Part shown: positions 18,058 to 30,432 of the stretch, piece after piece
Position numbering within the stretch: the first letter of the stretch is position 1
How the letters are laid out: each line of letters begins with the position of its first letter
NCBI GenBank assembly: GCA_021413675.1
Contig: JAIOQA010000218.1
Span: forward strand, 21,524-85,523
Direction of reading: 5' to 3'
DNA length: 64,000 nucleotides
Source: Deltaproteobacteria bacterium
Lineage (GTDB): Bacteria; Myxococcota_A; Polyangia; Haliangiales; Haliangiaceae
Notes under the pieces: generated by a model
The model's database searches: none
Told to the model about the DNA's origin: nothing
The model's input: only the letters and a program-made list of their open reading frames with translations
Translations under genes and position numbers: made by a program

Positions 18058-21000
18058 TAGAGAACCTGGCGCCAGCCGAGCAGCGTGAAGGCCGAGGAGG
18101 TGCCGACGCCCGAGCCGGAGCCCGAACCCGAGCCCGAGCCGGTGCCCGGGTTGTAGCCCGAGGCGGTGTCGTCGCCGGCGTTGGCCGCGGCCGGCGTGCC
18201 GATGCGCGCCACGTCGCCGGCCAGCGTCGCGAAGTAGATCGCGCCGCGGTCGCCGTAGATGGCGCCCATGACCGCGGACGCGACCGCGACCGAGAACTGC
18301 GAATTGAACGCCGTGCCCGTGCCGCCGTTGAGCGCCATCGCGTCGACGTGCGCGGTGCCGAGGTCGCAGGTGCCCGAGCCGACGACGGGATCGGTCGAGC
18401 GCGACAGGATCACCTGATCGGGCGTGACCACGACGCCGCCGTAGAACTTCTCGCAGCGCGAGCCGCTGCAGGTGCCGGCGAGCTTCGAGCGGATCGCGCC
18501 GTTGTCGGCGTAGACCGCGTAGAACGCGTTGGCCTTGTTGGCCGGCCAGCTCTCGAGGCCGCCGGTGCCGAAGAACAGCACCATGCGCGACGAGCCGTCG
18601 GTGCGCGCCGCCAGCGTGCCGGCGATCGGCGACTGCTGGCCAAGGGCGCCGGTGGTGGTCGCGGTCGAGAACAGCGCGTAGAGCTTGGTGCCGCTGATGT
18701 CGTCGACCTGGATCGTGCCGTAGCCGGCGTTGCCGTTCCAGCCGCCGGCGAGGTCCTTCGCCGGATCGACCTTGTAGAGGTAGCCGCAGTAGTCGGCGAA
18801 GATCACGCGGTCGGCGTAGCCGTTGAGGCTGGGCGCGTTGGGCTCGAGCGCGTCGTCGGTCTCGAAGGTCGTGATGTCGCTCGTCACCGGGCACGCGGTC
18901 TTGAACTGCCAGTACAGGTAGCCGGTCTCCGCGTCGTACGCGCTGACCACGCGGCCGTTGATCCACGGCGCCGACGCGTTCTCGTTGGCGAGGCCGGTCG
19001 CCGCGATCACGACGTACTTCTCCTGGCCGCCGATGAGCACGCGCGCGACCGCCGGCTTGGCCTTGGCCTGGCCGGCGAGCGAGTTGCCCGGGACGACGTT
19101 CCACAGCGGCTTCGGCCCCGAGACCACGCCGGTCGACGGGCTGACGGTCTGGGTGATGTCGATCGCCGCGACGCTCTTGCCGCCGTTGCCGCTCGCGACG
19201 ATCGCGACGGTCGCGGTGCTGTTGTCGGCCTTCTTGATGTCGACCAGGGTCGGCGAGCCGTCGGGATACGACTTCACGCTGAGCGTGCCGCCGAGGCTGT
19301 CGGTGTAGTCGGCGAGCATGCCCGACGCGATCTTCGGCGGGATGTAGCCCCAGGCCTCCTTGCCGTTGCGGGTGTCGCCGATCGCCGTGGCGATCGAGTA
19401 GACCGCGTGCAGCATGCCGTCCTTGGCGCCGACCAGCACCAGCGGGACGCGGTTGGCCTGCGCCGCGATGAACGCCTCGATGCGCGACCGGTCCTGGACC
19501 GACGAGTACGCGTACCAGAGCGGGCGGCCGGGCTTGGTGAGCAGGGACGGGGTCGAGGTCTCGATCGCGCCGAGCTTGGTCGGCGAGATGCCGGCGTTGC
19601 CGACGCCGAACCGGGCGCTGCGGATCCAGTCGACGACCGCGGACGCCTGGGTCGCGTCGGTCGCGGTCAGGGTCGACAGCAGGTTGCTGGCGTTGGCGCT
19701 CGTGAACGGCAGCGAGGTCGTGCTCGTCGGGTTCGCGGTGTAGAGGTTGCGGGCCGAGTCGCTCATCGCGTCGAGCTTGGCGCCGGCGTCCCAGTAGTTG
19801 GTGTTGAGCGCGGCGTTGACCGCGTAGAACCGGCCGCGGTTGCCCGGCTGGCGGAACGCGCCGACGTAGGCGACGCCGTCGCTGATGATCACGCCGGCCT
19901 GGTAGTGCTCCTGGGCCAGGGTGTAGTCGAACTTCGCGGTGATGTTGGTCAGGGTCGGCGACGCGGTGTGCGTCGAGTTCGAGCACATCGTCGCCTTCCA
20001 GCGGACCGAGCGGCCGACCGGCTTGGGGAAGGTCGCGCACAGATCGCCGGACGCGTCGCCGCAGCTGCCGGCGACCACCCAGTTGGGCGGCTCCTCGTTC
20101 GACAGGTAGTAGGTGATCGTGCCGCCGTTGAGCGTCGCGGTCGGGTGGATGCGCGCGGCGGTCACGACCATCTCGGACGAGGCCAGCGTGCCGAGATCGA
20201 TCGTGCCGGACGCGACGTCGCCGCAGTCGACGTACTTGGTGACGACGCGGTTGGCGAGGACGTAGAAGTTCGCGGTGTGGTTACCGTCGGCGATCATCAC
20301 GTCCGGCGTGTTGCTCGGGTCGTGGTCGTAGTTGAAGACGAAGCCGACGTCGTAGTCGTAGTTGGTGAGGTCGTTGTGGGCGGTGAGGTTCTTGGTGGCG
20401 CCGCTCGAGAACGGCGTCGCGGTGCCGTTGTTGACGTAGTAATCGGCGCGGCCGCCGATGCCCTGGTTGCCGGGCCCGATGAAGCCGTAGTTCCAGTTGT
20501 CGGTCGCCGTGATGATGTCGAGCTTGCCGTCGAGCGAGAAGTCGGCGGCCATGACCGCGGTCAGCGCGCCGACGAACGTCACGCTCTGCGACGAGGTCGA
20601 CTCCAGGCCGCCGCCGCTGATGCCCTTCCAGATCCGCAGGCGCGACGACGCGGTGCTGCAGCAGTTGGGCGAGCCGACGATCAGATCGCGGAAGCCATCG
20701 CCGTTGAAGTCGACGAACGCGAAGGTCGGCATCGCGCCCGAGCTCGCGCCGAAGCCGAGGTTGTTGATGAGGTCGCCGGAGTACTTGAACTGGATCGCCT
20801 TGGTGCCGCCGTTCTGCTGGGCGAGCGTGCCGGCGCACGGCAGCGGCCCGGACGCGGGCAGCGGGCTGGGCAGCGGGCTGACGAGCGTGCACATGTTCAG
20901 GAACACGCGGATCGAGCCGTTGTTCTCGGCGCTGCCGACCAGCAGGTCGAGCTTGCGGTCGCCGTTGTAATCCACGACGGCGACGCTGCCGCTCCACATC

Positions 21001-21686
21001 TGGTAGCCGAAGGTGGCCTCGGTGGTGCCGGAGTAGAGCGGCGTGTAGCCGCTCTGGAACTGCGGATCACCGTTCGCGTCGTTGACCGCGCTGTTGAGCC
21101 AGAGCGTGACGAGGTTGGGGCGCGAGTCGGCGACCGCGCTGATGCGGATGACGTCGGGCCAGCCGTCGCCGTTGAAGTCGCCGGCGAGCAGCGGGCGGCG
21201 TCGCGACTGCGACGACGACGCGACCAGCTCGCGGCCGATCGTGAACTTCGGCGGCATCGTGAACGCCGAGTTGTTCCAGTCGGGCGTGATCTCGCCGTTG
21301 GCGAGGTTGCCGTCGGTGTAGTCCATCGTGTGGTTGCGATAGACGCGCACGAACGAGTAGTCCTCGCCCGCGCCCACGAAGTCGTCCCAGCCGTCCTTGT
21401 TGAAGTCACCGGAGGCGGCGTAGACCGAGAGGTCGGACACGCCGAGCGAGGTCGACGCGAACTGGCCACCGGCCAGGTCGAGCTTGAGCGACGCGCTCGT
21501 GCCGTCGTAGACCACGCCGCTGCGGGTCGTGCCGGTGCTGAGCGTCGAGCCGGTCCACGCGGTCGGGCTGGAGGTCTGCGGGCAGGTGACGTCGGCCTGG
21601 GCCGACCACGGCGCCGCGACGAGCGCCGCGGCCGCTGCAGCGGACAGGAGCGTGCTCGTGAGCGCGCGAGATCGAGGGGTGCGCAT
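18057..21686 (-). CDS. pilY1: PilY1-like type IV pilus tip adhesin with FG-GAP repeats
   Basis: 1209 residues with a Sec signal peptide (STLLSAAAAAALVAAPWSAQA). The N-terminal half carries FG-GAP/VCBS calcium-binding repeats (DFNKDGWDDFVG, DFNGDGWPDVIR, DYNGDRKLDLLVG, DFNGDGFRDLIVG, DFSLDGKLDIITA). The C-terminal half is the PilY1 beta-propeller (VLVGAKDGMLHAVYS, WGYIPPKI, then KSYPDGSPTLVDIKKAD). Near the C-terminus is a (GS)n run, and the protein ends FTLLGWRQVL. It should sit at the pilus tip or on the surface and act in adhesion and pilus priming. FG-GAP repeats replace the von Willebrand A domain found in Pseudomonas PilY1. Confidence 0.88.
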   Translation of the reverse strand: MRTPRSRALTSTLLSAAAAAALVAAPWSAQADVTCPQTSSPTAWTGSTLSTGTTRSGVVYDGTSASLKLDLAGGQFASTSLGVSDLSVYAASGDFNKDGWDDFVGAGEDYSFVRVYRNHTMDYTDGNLANGEITPDWNNSAFTMPPKFTIGRELVASSSQSRRRPLLAGDFNGDGWPDVIRISAVADSRPNLVTLWLNSAVNDANGDPQFQSGYTPLYSGTTEATFGYQMWSGSVAVVDYNGDRKLDLLVGSAENNGSIRVFLNMCTLVSPLPSPLPASGPLPCAGTLAQQNGGTKAIQFKYSGDLINNLGFGASSGAMPTFAFVDFNGDGFRDLIVGSPNCCSTASSRLRIWKGISGGGLESTSSQSVTFVGALTAVMAADFSLDGKLDIITATDNWNYGFIGPGNQGIGGRADYYVNNGTATPFSSGATKNLTAHNDLTNYDYDVGFVFNYDHDPSNTPDVMIADGNHTANFYVLANRVVTKYVDCGDVASGTIDLGTLASSEMVVTAARIHPTATLNGGTITYYLSNEEPPNWVVAGSCGDASGDLCATFPKPVGRSVRWKATMCSNSTHTASPTLTNITAKFDYTLAQEHYQAGVIISDGVAYVGAFRQPGNRGRFYAVNAALNTNYWDAGAKLDAMSDSARNLYTANPTSTTSLPFTSANASNLLSTLTATDATQASAVVDWIRSARFGVGNAGISPTKLGAIETSTPSLLTKPGRPLWYAYSSVQDRSRIEAFIAAQANRVPLVLVGAKDGMLHAVYSIATAIGDTRNGKEAWGYIPPKIASGMLADYTDSLGGTLSVKSYPDGSPTLVDIKKADNSTATVAIVASGNGGKSVAAIDITQTVSPSTGVVSGPKPLWNVVPGNSLAGQAKAKPAVARVLIGGQEKYVVIAATGLANENASAPWINGRVVSAYDAETGYLYWQFKTACPVTSDITTFETDDALEPNAPSLNGYADRVIFADYCGYLYKVDPAKDLAGGWNGNAGYGTIQVDDISGTKLYALFSTATTTGALGQQSPIAGTLAARTDGSSRMVLFFGTGGLESWPANKANAFYAVYADNGAIRSKLAGTCSGSRCEKFYGGVVVTPDQVILSRSTDPVVGSGTCDLGTAHVDAMALNGGTGTAFNSQFSVAVASAVMGAIYGDRGAIYFATLAGDVARIGTPAAANAGDDTASGYNPGTGSGSGSGSGSGVGTSSAFTLLGWRQVL

Positions 21687-22366
21687 CAGGGTCCTCCCGG
21701 GCGGTAGGTCGCGGTCTGCGTCGAGTTGACCGACGTGAGGCAATCGTTGCGGCCGGCGTCGTCCTCGGCGATGCCCTTCTGGGCGTACGACGGACACGGC
21801 GTCGAGAGCGTGCCGCCCTCGCCGACCGCGATGTCCCATTCGACCTGCGCGGACGCGCCGTCGGGGCCGTGGCCGGTCACGCGGAGCAGGATCCGGCTGT
21901 TCTGGTCCTGCCCGAGGGTGAAGCCGGGATCCGCGCGGTCGTTGAGGATCTGCACCTCGAACCACGCGTTCATCTCCGGCGACATCAGGTTGCCGGGATC
22001 GCCAGGCGGACGGCCGTTGCCCGGGATCTGGCCCGGCGACGGCGGCGAGGCGTTGTTGGCCGAGACGAACGCCGTCCAGCCGTTGGTCGCGTTGGTGGTC
22101 CCGCCGACCACGACCTGCTTGCGCAGCCAGTCCATCGACGACGCCGCGCCGGTCTCGGCGGCGTACAGCGCGATCGTCTTGAAGCGATCGCTCGACGAGG
22201 TCGCGATGCCGCCTTGCACCGCGAGCACGGTGAGGCCGCCGAGGGAGGCGAGGCCGGTCAACGCGATCAGCGCGATGATCAGCGCGTTGCCGCGCTCGCG
22301 CACGCGCGCGCGACGGCCGCGATCGGTGCGCGTGCGTGCCCTGACGATGCGTCGGCGTGTCCCCAC
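21686..22366 (-). CDS. pilX: PilX-like minor pilin
   Basis: 226 residues. The start is GTG 22366, because GGAGG lies 8 nt before it; an in-frame TTG seven codons upstream is less likely. A basic leader ends RERGNALIIALIALTGLASLGGLTVLAVQGG, the PilX_N pattern with small residues instead of the usual FTLIE, followed by SSDRFKTIALYAAETGA. The C-terminal domain has a cysteine pair. It is the first gene of the operon; a TACAAT hexamer at 22394-22399 (minus strand) could be its -10, giving a short leader. Its stop overlaps the pilY1 ATG (TGATG). Confidence 0.82.
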   Translation of the reverse strand: MGTRRRIVRARTRTDRGRRARVRERGNALIIALIALTGLASLGGLTVLAVQGGIATSSSDRFKTIALYAAETGAASSMDWLRKQVVVGGTTNATNGWTAFVSANNASPPSPGQIPGNGRPPGDPGNLMSPEMNAWFEVQILNDRADPGFTLGQDQNSRILLRVTGHGPDGASAQVEWDIAVGEGGTLSTPCPSYAQKGIAEDDAGRNDCLTSVNSTQTATYRPGGP

Positions 22367-22448
22367 GTGCTGGTCCTCCAGTAGCAAGACCAGATTGTAC
22401 CGCCTGGAAGCGGCAACACCGAAGCGGATCGTGGGGTAGCGATCGGTA

Positions 22449-22484
22449 GCTCACCCGTCGAGGCGGTCGAGCCGGCGGGTGAGC
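22449..22484 (-). terminator. Stem-loop after the M16 peptidase operon
   Basis: A 9-bp perfect stem (gctcacccg / cgggtgagc) with an 18-nt loop that itself contains a tcga/tcga pair. It begins 22 bp after the stop of the second M16 gene. No T-tract follows, so intrinsic termination is possible but not certain. Confidence 0.45.
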
Positions 22485-22505
22485 AGGTGTAGGGCCTTGC
22501 CCGCC

Positions 22506-24167
22506 TTACGGGATGATCGCGCCGTCCGTGTCGAGCGTGACCAGCCCGCCCGTGCCGAGCGTACCGTCCGCCGCGAGCTTGGCCAGGGCCTGGCGCAGCG
22601 TCGCAGGCTTGCCGTCGATCAGGTACGGCTCGTTCTGGTTCTTGCCCGTGTTCACGATGACCGGGGCGTCGCCGTCGCCGACCACCACGTACACGGCCTT
22701 ACCGAGGTCGATGTGCTGCTTCGCCGCCGCAGTCACCTGCTTCTGGCCGACCTGCTTCACCTTGGCGATGAAGCTATCGAAGTAATCGAGGGGCAGGCCG
22801 AAGTAGACCAGCGAGCGGTAGTTGCCCAGCGCGGCCGAGCCGGTCGCGAAGCGCGCCGGCAGGCCGAGGATCGCGCCCTGCTTCTCGCGGTCGAGCTCCT
22901 CCGCGGTCGTCGGCGCCTTGCCGCTGGCGAGGGCGCGCAGCTCCTTCTCGATCTCGAGCAGCGACTGGTAGCTCGCGTCGGTGCGGACCGAGGCGGTCGC
23001 GCGCAGCACGCTGCGCTGACGGTCGTAGCTGAAGCCGCCGCCCGCGCCGTACGAGTAGCCCTTGTCCTCGCGCAGGTTCATGTTGAGCCGCGACGCGAAG
23101 CCACCGCCGAGCACCGACGCCATGATCTGGGTCGCGAGGAAGTCGGGCGCGGTGCGCCTGGGCCCGAACTCGAGCATCGACACCACCGACTGCGCCGCGC
23201 CCGGCGTGTGGACCAGGAAGATCCGGCCGGGCAGGGCCTTGGGCGCTGGCAGCGTCGGCGCCGCCGGCGGCGCGCCGGCGAACCCGGCCAGCGCCGGGCC
23301 GTCGAACCGCTCGCGCAGCTGGGCCGCGGTCATGTCGCCGACGACGAACAGGTTGGCGCCCCGCGGCTTGACCCAGTGGGCGTGCCACTGCTTGCAGTCG
23401 TCGAGGGTGATCGCCGAGAGCGAGGCCTCGGTGACCGGGCGCCCGTAGCGGTGACCGGGGCCGTAGAGGACGGGCCCGCTGACGCGGCCGGCGACCGACG
23501 ACGGCGCGCCCTTCTGCTGCTTCACGCCCTCGACGCGGCGCTTGATCAGGCGATCGAGATCCTCGGCGCGCAGGCCCGGGGTCCGCACGGTGTCGGCGAA
23601 CAGCGCGAAGGTCTCGTCGAGGTGCTTCGAGAGCGTGCTCGCGCCGACGCCCTGGATGTCGTCGGAGGCGTAGGTCGAGACCGACGACGCGAGATCGGCG
23701 AGCGCCTCGCTGTACGCGATCTTGTCGAGCTTCTCGGTGCCCTCACCGACGAGGCTCATGCACACCGAGGCCAGGCCCTCCTTGCCGGCGGGCTCGGCGA
23801 TCGAGCCGCCGGTCAGCGCCAGGTCGAACGACACGATCGGCAGCGTGTGCGACTCGACGAGGTACGCGGTGATGCCGTTCTTGAGCTTGAGGGTCTGGAC
23901 CTTGGGCAGCCGGAACGGCCGCTCCGCGGTCGGCGGCGGCTGGGTCGCGCGGAACGCCTCCTCGGGGAAGACGAGCTCCTGCGGCGCGGCGGACTGCGTC
24001 GGCACCGGCGGGGGCGGGGGTGGCATCGGCGGCTCCTCGGGCTTGGTGGGCGTCGGCGTTGGGGGCTCCACGGCGACGGGCGTGGTCGGCTTGGCGACGG
24101 GCTTGGGGCAGCAGGCGACGAGGCTCTGGGCCATGCCCGCCAGCGCGAGGGTGGTGAGGACTCTCAT
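22506..24167 (-). CDS. M16 peptidase-like lipoprotein lacking the HxxEH site
   Basis: 553 residues. The signal peptide has lipobox SLVACC and is followed by a Pro-rich linker of about 60 residues, then two M16 domains. The zinc motif HxxEH is absent where expected. The second domain keeps the R/Y signature ASRLNMNLREDKGYSYGAGG that completes the active site of the partner. It is therefore the non-catalytic subunit of a two-gene M16B protease, anchored in the envelope. It overlaps the catalytic gene by ATGA. Substrates are probably small unfolded peptides (family knowledge). Confidence 0.88.
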   Translation of the reverse strand: MRVLTTLALAGMAQSLVACCPKPVAKPTTPVAVEPPTPTPTKPEEPPMPPPPPPVPTQSAAPQELVFPEEAFRATQPPPTAERPFRLPKVQTLKLKNGITAYLVESHTLPIVSFDLALTGGSIAEPAGKEGLASVCMSLVGEGTEKLDKIAYSEALADLASSVSTYASDDIQGVGASTLSKHLDETFALFADTVRTPGLRAEDLDRLIKRRVEGVKQQKGAPSSVAGRVSGPVLYGPGHRYGRPVTEASLSAITLDDCKQWHAHWVKPRGANLFVVGDMTAAQLRERFDGPALAGFAGAPPAAPTLPAPKALPGRIFLVHTPGAAQSVVSMLEFGPRRTAPDFLATQIMASVLGGGFASRLNMNLREDKGYSYGAGGGFSYDRQRSVLRATASVRTDASYQSLLEIEKELRALASGKAPTTAEELDREKQGAILGLPARFATGSAALGNYRSLVYFGLPLDYFDSFIAKVKQVGQKQVTAAAKQHIDLGKAVYVVVGDGDAPVIVNTGKNQNEPYLIDGKPATLRQALAKLAADGTLGTGGLVTLDTDGAIIP

Positions 24168-25525
24168 GGCTTGGCTCCCGCCGCCGGCGCGGCCGCCGGC
24201 GACGTGACGAGGACGATGTGGTGATCGGGGGTCAGGTACTTCGCGACCGCGGCGCGGATCTTCTCCGGCGTGGTGGTGCGGTACCGATCGAGATCCCAGG
24301 TCAGCGAGTCGGGGTTGCCGAGGAAGTGGTTGTAGCCCTGCAGCTGGTTGGCGCGGGTCATGAGGTTCTCGAGGCCGTAGATCGCGCCGGCCTCGTTGGC
24401 GGTGACGACCCGCGCGATCTCGCGATCCGACAGGTTCTCGCGGCCGAGCTTGGCGACCTCGTCCTCGACGATCTTCTCGACCGCGGCCTGGTCGGCGCCG
24501 GTGCGCAGCGTGACCGCGATCTCGAACGTGCCCGAGAAGCCCTGGCCGCTCTGGTAGGCGCGCACGCTCTGGGCGAGCTGCTTCTCGTAGACCAGGATGC
24601 GGTAGAGCCGGCCGGTGCCCTCGCGCGCCAGCGCCGAGGCCGCGATGTCGAGCTCGGCGTCGTCGGGCGCGTAGTTCGCGGGCGAGATCCAGTCCCAGGT
24701 CACCTGCGTGAGCTTGGCGAAGTTGTCCTTCACCTCGATCCGCTTGCTGGTGACCGTCGGCGGCGGGACCTTCACCGGCACCGGCTTCTGGCTGGCCGGG
24801 AACGCGCCGAACCACTTCGCCACCTGAGCCTTCACCGTCTTCGGATCGAAGTCACCGCACAGCGTCAGCGTGGCGTTGGCCGGCACGTACCAGGTCTTGT
24901 AGAACCCGACGACGTCCGCGAGCGACGCGGCCACGAGATCCTCGTGGCGGCCGATGGTCTGGTACTTGTACGGGTGCCCGGCGGGGTAGAGCGCGTCGGC
25001 CATCGCGAGGCCGCTCTGGCCGTAGGGCACGTTGTCATAGCGCTGGCGGCGCTCGTTGCGGACGACGTCGATCTGGTTCTTCAGCGACGGCTCGGTGAGC
25101 ATCGGCAACAGGAAGCCCATGCGATCCGACTCGAGCCACAGCGCCATCTCGAGCTGGTTCGAGGGCACGACCTCGAAGTAGTTCGTGCGATCGCTGTTGG
25201 TCGTGCCGTTGATCTGATCGGCGCCGGCCTTCTTGAGGATGTCGAAGTGCTTGTCGGCGCCGACGTTCTTCGAGCCCTGGAAGAGCATGTGCTCGAACAG
25301 GTGCGCGAAGCCGGACTTGCCGGGCACCTCGAGGCCGGAGCCGACGTGGTACCAGACGTTGACCGCGACCAGCGGCACGCTCGGATCCGGGGCGAGGATG
25401 ACCTCGAGCCCGTTCGGCAGCGTGTAGCGCTCGAACGGGATCTTCGGGTCGTCGGCCCGGGCGGGTGCCGCCAGGGCGGCGGCGAGGACGAGGGCGGTGG
25501 CCGCGGCGCGGCGGAGGAGGCACAT
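24164..25525 (-). CDS. M16 zinc metalloprotease, catalytic subunit
   Basis: 453 residues with a signal peptide ([16 protein letters not shown]) and the inverted zinc motif H75-LFE-H79 in GFAHLFEHMLFQGS, plus a downstream glutamate in VVRNERRQ. It should cleave short peptides in the periplasm with the lipoprotein partner encoded next. A TACCGT hexamer lies 15 nt before ATG 25525, and no SD is visible. Together with the downstream gene it matches the two-component PqqL/processing-protease-like arrangement common in delta-proteobacterial lineages. Confidence 0.92.
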   Translation of the reverse strand: MCLLRRAAATALVLAAALAAPARADDPKIPFERYTLPNGLEVILAPDPSVPLVAVNVWYHVGSGLEVPGKSGFAHLFEHMLFQGSKNVGADKHFDILKKAGADQINGTTNSDRTNYFEVVPSNQLEMALWLESDRMGFLLPMLTEPSLKNQIDVVRNERRQRYDNVPYGQSGLAMADALYPAGHPYKYQTIGRHEDLVAASLADVVGFYKTWYVPANATLTLCGDFDPKTVKAQVAKWFGAFPASQKPVPVKVPPPTVTSKRIEVKDNFAKLTQVTWDWISPANYAPDDAELDIAASALAREGTGRLYRILVYEKQLAQSVRAYQSGQGFSGTFEIAVTLRTGADQAAVEKIVEDEVAKLGRENLSDREIARVVTANEAGAIYGLENLMTRANQLQGYNHFLGNPDSLTWDLDRYRTTTPEKIRAAVAKYLTPDHHIVLVTSPAAAPAAGAKP

Positions 25526-25565
25526 GGCCCGCGGACGGTACTACAGCCCGCGCAGGCCGGCGCCG

Positions 25566-27344
<1,779 letters not shown>

Positions 27345-27472
27345 GCGTGGCGATCGTAGATCGGGCCGGCCGGCGATACAAACGCCCGCGGCATCCGCGT
27401 GCGTGATCCGGCGGAACCGGTCGATCGCGGCACCACCCCGCCGCGACAGCGCTATGCTGGACCCCCGCCTTC

Positions 27473-29628
27473 ATGTGGCACCTTCTCGAGGCCGAGCGCT
27501 ACGAGCCGCGCCTGGTGTGCGTGCCGTTCGCCCTCGCGATGGTCGCGCTCCTCATCGTGATCGCGTACACGCTGGTCATGCATGGCGCGCCGCTCCTGCG
27601 CGCGACGCTGCTCTGCTACGCGCTCACGATCCTGCCGTACTCGATGGGGACGACCCTGGCCTCGGCGGCGGTCGATGCCCAGACGGCCCGCGATCTGTAC
27701 CGCCTCGGCATCGCGTGGGTGCCGCTGGGGTCGGCGTCGGCGATGGTCTTCCAGCTGGTGCTGGCGGGGAAGGCGCGCGCGACGCGACCGTGGATCGCGC
27801 TGGCGCTGGCCGGCGGGCTGGCGTGGGGCGTGGTCGGCTCCCTGACCGACATCGCGGTCTCCGGCGTGCAGTGGCTGCCGATCGGCATGTACTTCTTCGT
27901 GCCGGGCCGCGGGCTCCTGTTCGGGTTCGCGTTCATCGTCGTGGTCTCGGCCGCGGGCTGGTTGACCTTGCTCCGGGCCTACCGCGACGAGACCCACCCG
28001 CAGCGCCGGCGGCAGATGTCGGGCGTGCTGTGGTCGATGGGCCTGTCGTGGTGCGGCCTCGTCGACGTGCTGGTCGCGTTCGGCGTGGGCTGGTTCCCGT
28101 TCGCGTGGCTGTTCATGGTGCTGGGCGTGGTGTTCGCGGTGCGGGCGCTGTTCTTCGACGATCTGCTGCGCGCGCGCGCGGTCGACACCCGCGCGCCGCT
28201 GGCGCTGGTCTACGGCCTGGCGGCGTTGACCGTCGGCTGGTTGGTCGTGCGCTCGCTGCGCGGCGCGTCGTCCTGGCAGCTGGGGCTGGCGCTGGCCGCG
28301 TCCTACGCCGGCGTGCGGCTGGTGATCGCCACCGGCGTGGTGCTGATCCAGGGCGAGCGCCGGCGCGAGGGCCCGCTCGATCGCGTGCTCGCGCAGCTCG
28401 CGACCCGGCTCGGCACCGCGCGCTCGATCGCGGAGATCGCGACCCACACCGGCGATGCGATCGAGGTCGCCGCCGGTGTGCGGCCGACCTTGCTCGTGCC
28501 CGCGTCCGCGGACTGGAGCTGGCGCCGCCCCGATGGCGCGCCGGTCGACGAGGCCGCGACCCCGGATCCGCTCCTGCTCGGCTGGATGCTCGAGCGCGGC
28601 GGCGTGCTCACGCGCGACGATCTCGAGACCGCGCGGCTCGCGGATCTCGGCCCGGCGCTCGAGCGCCTGTTCGATGCCCACAAGGCGCTGGCGATCGCGC
28701 CCCTGGTCCGGCGCGACGAGGTCGTCGGGCTGATCCTGGTGCCGGCCGCGGTCGGGCGCGATCTCCGCGCCGACGAGCTGCGCACGATCGATCGGCTGCG
28801 CGATCGGGTCGCGGCGGCGCTGGTCCACGCGCGCATGACCGCCGAGGCGCAGTCGCGGGTCGCGATCGAGCGCGAGGTCGAGCTCGCCGCCGCGGTCCAG
28901 GCCGCGTTCGTGCCGGCCGCCACGCTGCATCGCACCGGCGCGCTCGATGTCTTCGGCAGCTGGGAGCCGACCAGCCGGTGCGGCGGCGACTGGTGGGCCA
29001 TGTATCCGCTGCCCGACGATCGCGCGCTGGTCGTGATCGGCGACGTCACCGGCCACGGCGTCGCCGCGGCGATGGTGACCGCGGCCGCGAAGGGCGCCTG
29101 CGACGCGGCGGTCAAGCTGATGGGCGGCGACGTCGATCTGGTGTCGCTGATGGCGCGCCTCGACGGCGCGGTCCGCAAGGTCGGCGCCGGGCGCCTGCAC
29201 CTCACGTGCTTCGCGGCGCTGGTCGACGCGCCGCGCGGCCAGGTGTCGTTCGCCAACGCCGGCCACGTCGTGCCGTACCTGTGCCGGGTCGGCGCGACCG
29301 CGGAGCTCGAGCTGCACGCGCTGGTCGCGCGCGGCAACCCGCTCGGCGCCGGCGCGTCGCCGGTCACCCGGACCTCGTCGCGCGGGATCGCGCCCGGCGA
29401 CGTCATCGTCTGGTACACCGATGGCCTGGTGGAGAGCGTCGATCCCGAGGGCAAGCAGTTCGGCGATCGCCGGATGCAGCGGCTGCTCAAGCGGCTCGAC
29501 CACGCCCACCTCGATCCCGAGTCGGTCCACGACGCGATCGCGGGCGCGGCCGCCGCGCACCGCGCGGGGCGGCCGATCCCCGATGATCTCACCCTGGTAG
29601 TCGCGCGCGTGCGCGGGGAGGCGCGGGC

Positions 29629-29632
<4 letters not shown>
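27473..29632 (+). CDS. Membrane sensor phosphatase: 7TM region, GAF, SpoIIE PP2C
   Basis: 719 residues. The first ~290 form about eight hydrophobic segments like the N-terminal sensor of 7TM histidine kinases. Next comes a GAF-like domain (about 300-455), then a complete SpoIIE PP2C domain: [33 protein letters not shown] and [11 protein letters not shown], with all metal-binding aspartates. It would dephosphorylate a STAS-type antagonist in response to a membrane or cytoplasmic signal. The stop overlaps the EEP gene start (ATGA). The divergent neighbour is a Ser/Thr kinase. A TATGCT hexamer at 27453-27458 is a possible -10. Confidence 0.9.
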
Positions 29633-30357
<725 letters not shown>

Positions 30358-30432
30358 GCCCGAGGAGCGCGAGTTCGATGATGCGACGCGCGTCGGCGCG
30401 CATCATAGTAGGGAGGTCGGCAACGAGGTCGC

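Noticed and set aside
18096..18150. GGCTCG-type microsatellite that might be a CRISPR or regulatory array
   Set aside because: It is in-frame coding for the Gly-Ser run of PilY1; units are 6 bp with no spacers.
18348..21707. 1119-codon plus-strand frame opposite pilY1
   Set aside because: Translation is Arg/Ala/Gly/Val-rich with no signal or domain, while the opposite strand encodes clear PilY1 and FG-GAP motifs.
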